Below are positions 22,681-25,343 of a stretch of DNA of 25,343 nt, piece after piece. The notes under the pieces were generated by a model. That model saw only the letters and a list, made by a program, of their open reading frames with translations. It was not told where the DNA came from and did not search any database. The DNA lies in assembly GCA_964459325.1 (NCBI GenBank), contig CAYWKU010000047.1, positions 1-25,343 of the forward strand, in the 5' to 3' direction. The translations under genes and the position numbers were made by a program. Each line of letters starts with the position of its first letter. Positions within the stretch are counted from its first letter, which is position 1. Source of the stretch: CAYWKU01 sp964459325 (GTDB taxonomy: Bacteria > RBG-13-61-14 > CAYWKU01).

Positions 22681-23241
22681 TCAGGTAGGAACGCTTGCAA
22701 GGGAGCGGATACGAGAAAGGAGGCTATCGAACAGCTCGCCGTGGACGGCAACCTCCGTACACTGGAATACCGTCCTTCTTGCATGGCTTATCACCTCCGC
22801 ACCGATCTTGATAAGTTTCAGCTGGATACTTCGAAGCGACCAGTGGGACACCTTGCTCGGCAGGGCAAAACGGCGGACGAAGTTTCCGAGATTGTAGGCG
22901 AGGACGAACAGAGAGAGCCTCACCTGGTTGGAGGAGAAGCGAGCGCAGGAGAGCCTGGTCCAGGTGAGGGCGTATTTCCCTTCTTGGTCGTTAACGTCCT
23001 CATATCCCGCCAGTCCTGCATAGACTGACTGACGAAGGAGGCCGGTCAGTTCATGCTGAACGTTCCTTCCGGTTCTCTTGTCTTTAATCGTTTCTCCTGC
23101 CATCTCGGTGAGTCCCAACGCCCTATCAAGCTCCCTAACCGCCAGAAGACCGGTGTCGGTCGTCACCTTTGGGCCTCTGAACTCAAGGCGCAGATGGCGG
23201 TCGAATTGGAGCTTGAGAATCCCATTTTTCTCTTCACCCAT
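22681..23241 (-). pseudogene. IS1380-family transposase remnant with in-frame core deletion
   Basis: This 186-aa frame joins the N-terminus of an IS1380-type transposase (LKLQFDRHLRLEFRGPKV, ELTGLLRQSVYAGLAGYEDVN) directly to its C-terminus. The C-terminal part begins at EGKYALTWTRLSCARFSSNQ, followed by VLAYNLGNFVRR. The junction is near residue 87 (DVND-QEGKY). Family members are about 430-480 aa, so roughly 250 residues carrying the DDE catalytic centre are absent; the product cannot transpose. An AAGGAGACACC site is still present before the ATG. Terminal inverted repeats cannot be matched on both sides; the right flank CCAGG near 23343-23347 may be one end (weak). Confidence 0.8.
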
Positions 23242-23391
23242 AAGGTGTCTCCTTTCAGAACTTAAGAGCCGTCGATAATTCCTTTCATACTGCTACTTAA
23301 GCGGGTCTCGGGGCGTCTCCTTTGTGGTTTGATATGATAAATCCAGGTTAATTATTCTTCCAGATGTACCGACATCGCCTTCCCCTGGTAA

Positions 23392-23481
23392 GGGGTCAGC
23401 CCTCCATTATCAACACGATCCGTAAAGGTTTCATCTGCTACTTTACGTACGCGATCGTGTTGATAATGGAGGGCTGACCCC
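23392..23481. repeat. Long inverted repeat with 29-nt perfect arms
   Basis: The arm at 23392-23420 (GGGGTCAGCCCTCCATTATC...) is the exact reverse complement of 23453-23481. Inside, CGTAAAG (23421-23427) pairs with CTTTACG (23441-23447), leaving a 13-nt loop and a 5-nt bulge, so the whole can form one large hairpin. The arms end in ...CAACA and TGTTG..., as do the ends of several IS families, so this may be two facing element ends. Confidence 0.85.
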
Positions 23482-23538
23482 AGGTGTTGATAATGGAGGG
23501 CTGACCCCAGGTGTTGATAATGGAGGGCTGACCCCAGG
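23458..23538 (+). repeat. Three perfect 27-bp tandem repeats ending at the assembly gap
   Basis: The unit TGTTGATAATGGAGGGCTGA, followed by CCCCAGG, occurs at 23458-23484, 23485-23511 and 23512-23538 without change. The first copy is also the right arm of the inverted repeat. The array stops exactly at the N run, so its true copy number is unknown and probably larger. Confidence 0.9.
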
Positions 23539-23638
23539 NNNNNNNNNNNNNNNNNNNNNNNNNNNNNNNNNNNNNNNNNNNNNNNNNNNNNNNNNNNNNN
23601 NNNNNNNNNNNNNNNNNNNNNNNNNNNNNNNNNNNNNN
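23539..23638. other. Scaffold gap of 100 N
   Basis: There are exactly 100 undetermined bases, the customary placeholder for a scaffold join of unknown size. Continuity between the transposase remnant and the LPXTG gene is therefore not proven at sequence level. Confidence 0.97.
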
Positions 23639-23640
23639 TT

Positions 23641-23668
23641 GGAAAGGGCCCCCGAGGGGGCCCTTTCC
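23641..23668 (-). terminator. Strong GC-rich terminator hairpin after the LPXTG gene
   Basis: GGAAAGGGCCCCC and GGGGGCCCTTTCC form a perfect 13-bp palindrome around GA. It lies about 28 nt beyond the stop of the surface-protein gene. On the minus strand the expected U-tract would fall in the N gap; on the plus strand only CTT follows. Confidence 0.75.
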
Positions 23669-23696
23669 TTAAGCGGTGTGACGTTGTCGGATTATG

Positions 23697-25343
23697 CTAT
23701 TCCTGATAGCGGCGGCGCAGGCCGAGGGCGAGTAGCGCCAGGCCGAGCAACATGAATGCCGCCGCCGCGATAAGTACAGGCATCTGATCGATACCGGTGG
23801 AGGGAAGCGTACCGCCCGAAGAAGGTCCCGGGACCACTTCGCCGCCCACCTCGACCTCGACGTTGAGGAAGTCAACGACCTTCTCGCCGCCAGGGGCCAG
23901 TTCGACGTCTACGCTGTCCGGGGTGACTGCCTGCATCTTCGTTGTGTCGTATACCTCCGTCACGTTATAGCTGCCGGCCTCGAGGAGGAGGAAGACGTAG
24001 CTCCCGTCCTCTCCAGTGGTCCCATTGATGCTTACCGGTGTTCCGGCGGCGGTCTCGCCATTGAGCTCGATTGTCATGCCCGACTTGGGTTCGTCCTTGT
24101 CCGGATCAATCTGGCTGTCTCCGTCGTCGATCCACTTGTTGACGGTGATGCTGCCGTAGAGGGCGTTGGCGAAGATAACCGATACGCTTTCACCCGGTCC
24201 CACGACGACTTCCACCCTGATGGGCCGCGTGGCATAGTAGCCGGAGGGTACCGTCTCCTCCACGGCGTATTCGCCCGGCAGCAGGTTCTTGAAGACGAAG
24301 GCACCGTCGACGCCCGTGGTCGCCTTGGCCATGGCCCCGGTGTCACCGAGTCCTATGAGGGTGATCTCCACCCCTTGCAGCGGAGGCTCGTCCGGACCCT
24401 GGGCTCCGTCGCCGTCCAGGTCTAGGAACTTCAATCCCTCGACGCGCCCGTAGGGGCAGTTGCCGAAGTCGACCACTGCGCCCTCTCCTGCCGACAGCTC
24501 AACGGCCACGCTCACGGGAGTGCAGGCGAAGTAGCCCTGCTGGGCTTCCTCGACCACGATGTAGTTCCCTGGTTCGAGGTCGGTGAACTCGTAGTAACCG
24601 TCCTCGCCGGTAACGGTGGTGGCGATGAGTTCCTGCGGCGGGCCGGCGGAATAGAGCTTGATCGTAACGCCCTCGATGACCACGGTCTCGTCCTCGTCCC
24701 TCACGCCGTCAAAGCTGGCGTCCAGCCATTTCTGACCGGAGATGGAGCCGTAAGGAGCTTCGGAGAAGTATACCTTGACCGTCGCTCCGCAGGTCACGTC
24801 TACCTCGATGGAAATCGGGCTGATGGGATAGTAGCCTTCGGCCGTCGACTCATCCACGCTCACGGTGTATGTGCCGGGCAGGAGTCCGCCGAAGTAGAAG
24901 AATCCGTCCTCGTCGGTCACCGTCTCCTGCGGCTCACCCTCCTCGGGCGTGAGGATGATGGTCACTCCCTCCAGTCCTTCGTCCTCGCCGTCCATGATGC
25001 CGTTCTCGTCCTTGTCCCAGTACTTCCATCCTTCGATGGACCCGTAGCGGGCGTTTACGAAGTCCAGGCCATCGATGGGCTGTCCGCAGGCCAGCTCTAT
25101 GTCCTCGTATATCCCGCCTGCGGGAGATACGATGTACCACTCGTCCAGCTGCTCCCCGCTGAGCGCCTCCTTCACGGTGTAGGTACCGGGCTCCAGGCCT
25201 TCGAAGGAGTACTCTCCGTTGATATCCGTGATGTCCTCGGCGATCTTCTCGCCGTCCTTCCATAGCTCGATGGTTATGCCCTCCACCGGGTCTTCAGTGC
25301 AGCCGTCCCACTTCGTCCCCGAGATGGAGAGGTAGCGGGCGTT
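23697..25343 (-). CDS. LPXTG-anchored surface protein with SdrD/Cna-B-like repeats (N-terminus off the window)
   Basis: The frame is open to the window end, giving 548 residues of a larger secreted protein. It consists of five repeats of about 96-100 aa, with boundaries near 25343, 25055, 24761, 24461 and 24167. Each opens with a (N/E)-x-x-Y-G-S-I-x-G type strand. A Ca-binding-like D-x-D-x-D-G segment (DKDENGIMDGED, DLDGDGAQGPDE) follows in several repeats, then GxYxFxxLxPGxYxVxE. This is the SdrD B / Cna-B fold. The C-terminus has the sortase signal LPSTG (23793-23807), a hydrophobic helix (PVLIAAAAFMLLGLALLAL) and the basic tail RRRYQE. It should be covalently attached to the cell wall, acting in adhesion or as a stalk; no ligand domain is visible here. 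Confidence 0.93.
   Translation of the reverse strand, partial: NARYLSISGTKWDGCTEDPVEGITIELWKDGEKIAEDITDINGEYSFEGLEPGTYTVKEALSGEQLDEWYIVSPAGGIYEDIELACGQPIDGLDFVNARYGSIEGWKYWDKDENGIMDGEDEGLEGVTIILTPEEGEPQETVTDEDGFFYFGGLLPGTYTVSVDESTAEGYYPISPISIEVDVTCGATVKVYFSEAPYGSISGQKWLDASFDGVRDEDETVVIEGVTIKLYSAGPPQELIATTVTGEDGYYEFTDLEPGNYIVVEEAQQGYFACTPVSVAVELSAGEGAVVDFGNCPYGRVEGLKFLDLDGDGAQGPDEPPLQGVEITLIGLGDTGAMAKATTGVDGAFVFKNLLPGEYAVEETVPSGYYATRPIRVEVVVGPGESVSVIFANALYGSITVNKWIDDGDSQIDPDKDEPKSGMTIELNGETAAGTPVSINGTTGEDGSYVFLLLEAGSYNVTEVYDTTKMQAVTPDSVDVELAPGGEKVVDFLNVEVEVGGEVVPGPSSGGTLPSTGIDQMPVLIAAAAFMLLGLALLALGLRRRYQE

Overview
The window looks like a scaffold from an uncultured, probably anaerobic member of the Actinobacteriota; it contains a 100-N join. 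Supporting hints are the high GC of the core genes, a DUF4081-type GNAT protein, an FHA protein next to a Ser/Thr kinase, an LPXTG cell-wall protein, and the COG1900 plus NIL-ferredoxin route to homocysteine, which is typical of anaerobes. The phylum assignment is inference.

Region 1 (1-9170, all minus strand) is a complete type I-C CRISPR-Cas locus: cas3-cas5c-cas8c-cas7c-cas4-cas1-cas2, a leader, and an array of at least 16 identical 33-nt repeats that runs off the window start. The genes overlap or nearly touch. A strong internal ribosome binding site inside cas8c marks a nested cas11c. There is no cas6, so Cas5c should process the crRNA. The locus is visibly less GC-rich than the rest of the window, consistent with transfer.

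Region 2 (9171-12507) starts with an AT-rich gap. It then holds a decayed alpha/beta-hydrolase with two compensating frameshifts, abutting a cysteine-rich four-helix membrane protein. A UspA-type stress protein and a GNAT acetyltransferase follow.

Region 3 (12672-14735) is the most interesting regulatory stretch: a near-consensus promoter, then a leader that folds as a T-box Stem I with specifier codon AUG (Met). Behind it come alternative hairpins, a terminator, and a two-gene homocysteine-biosynthesis operon (COG1900/DUF39 protein plus NIL-domain 2[4Fe-4S] protein). Uncharged tRNA-Met is the expected signal. The canonical UGG of the T-box sequence is not visible, so the element is either divergent or decaying.

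Region 4 (14796-19968) carries a stand-alone FHA protein and a membrane Ser/Thr kinase. Convergent to these are rfbD and an FAD-dependent geranylgeranyl-reductase-like enzyme; an RmlC-type epimerase is divergent from rfbD. Together they suggest signalling next to deoxysugar and lipid or cell-envelope metabolism.

Region 5 (20101-25343) holds two tandem, translationally coupled serine beta-lactamase-like lipoproteins and an IS1380-family transposase with its catalytic core deleted. Then come a long inverted repeat and three perfect 27-bp tandem repeats running into the assembly gap. Beyond the gap are a strong terminator and the C-terminal part of an LPSTG-anchored surface protein built from SdrD/Cna-B-like repeats.
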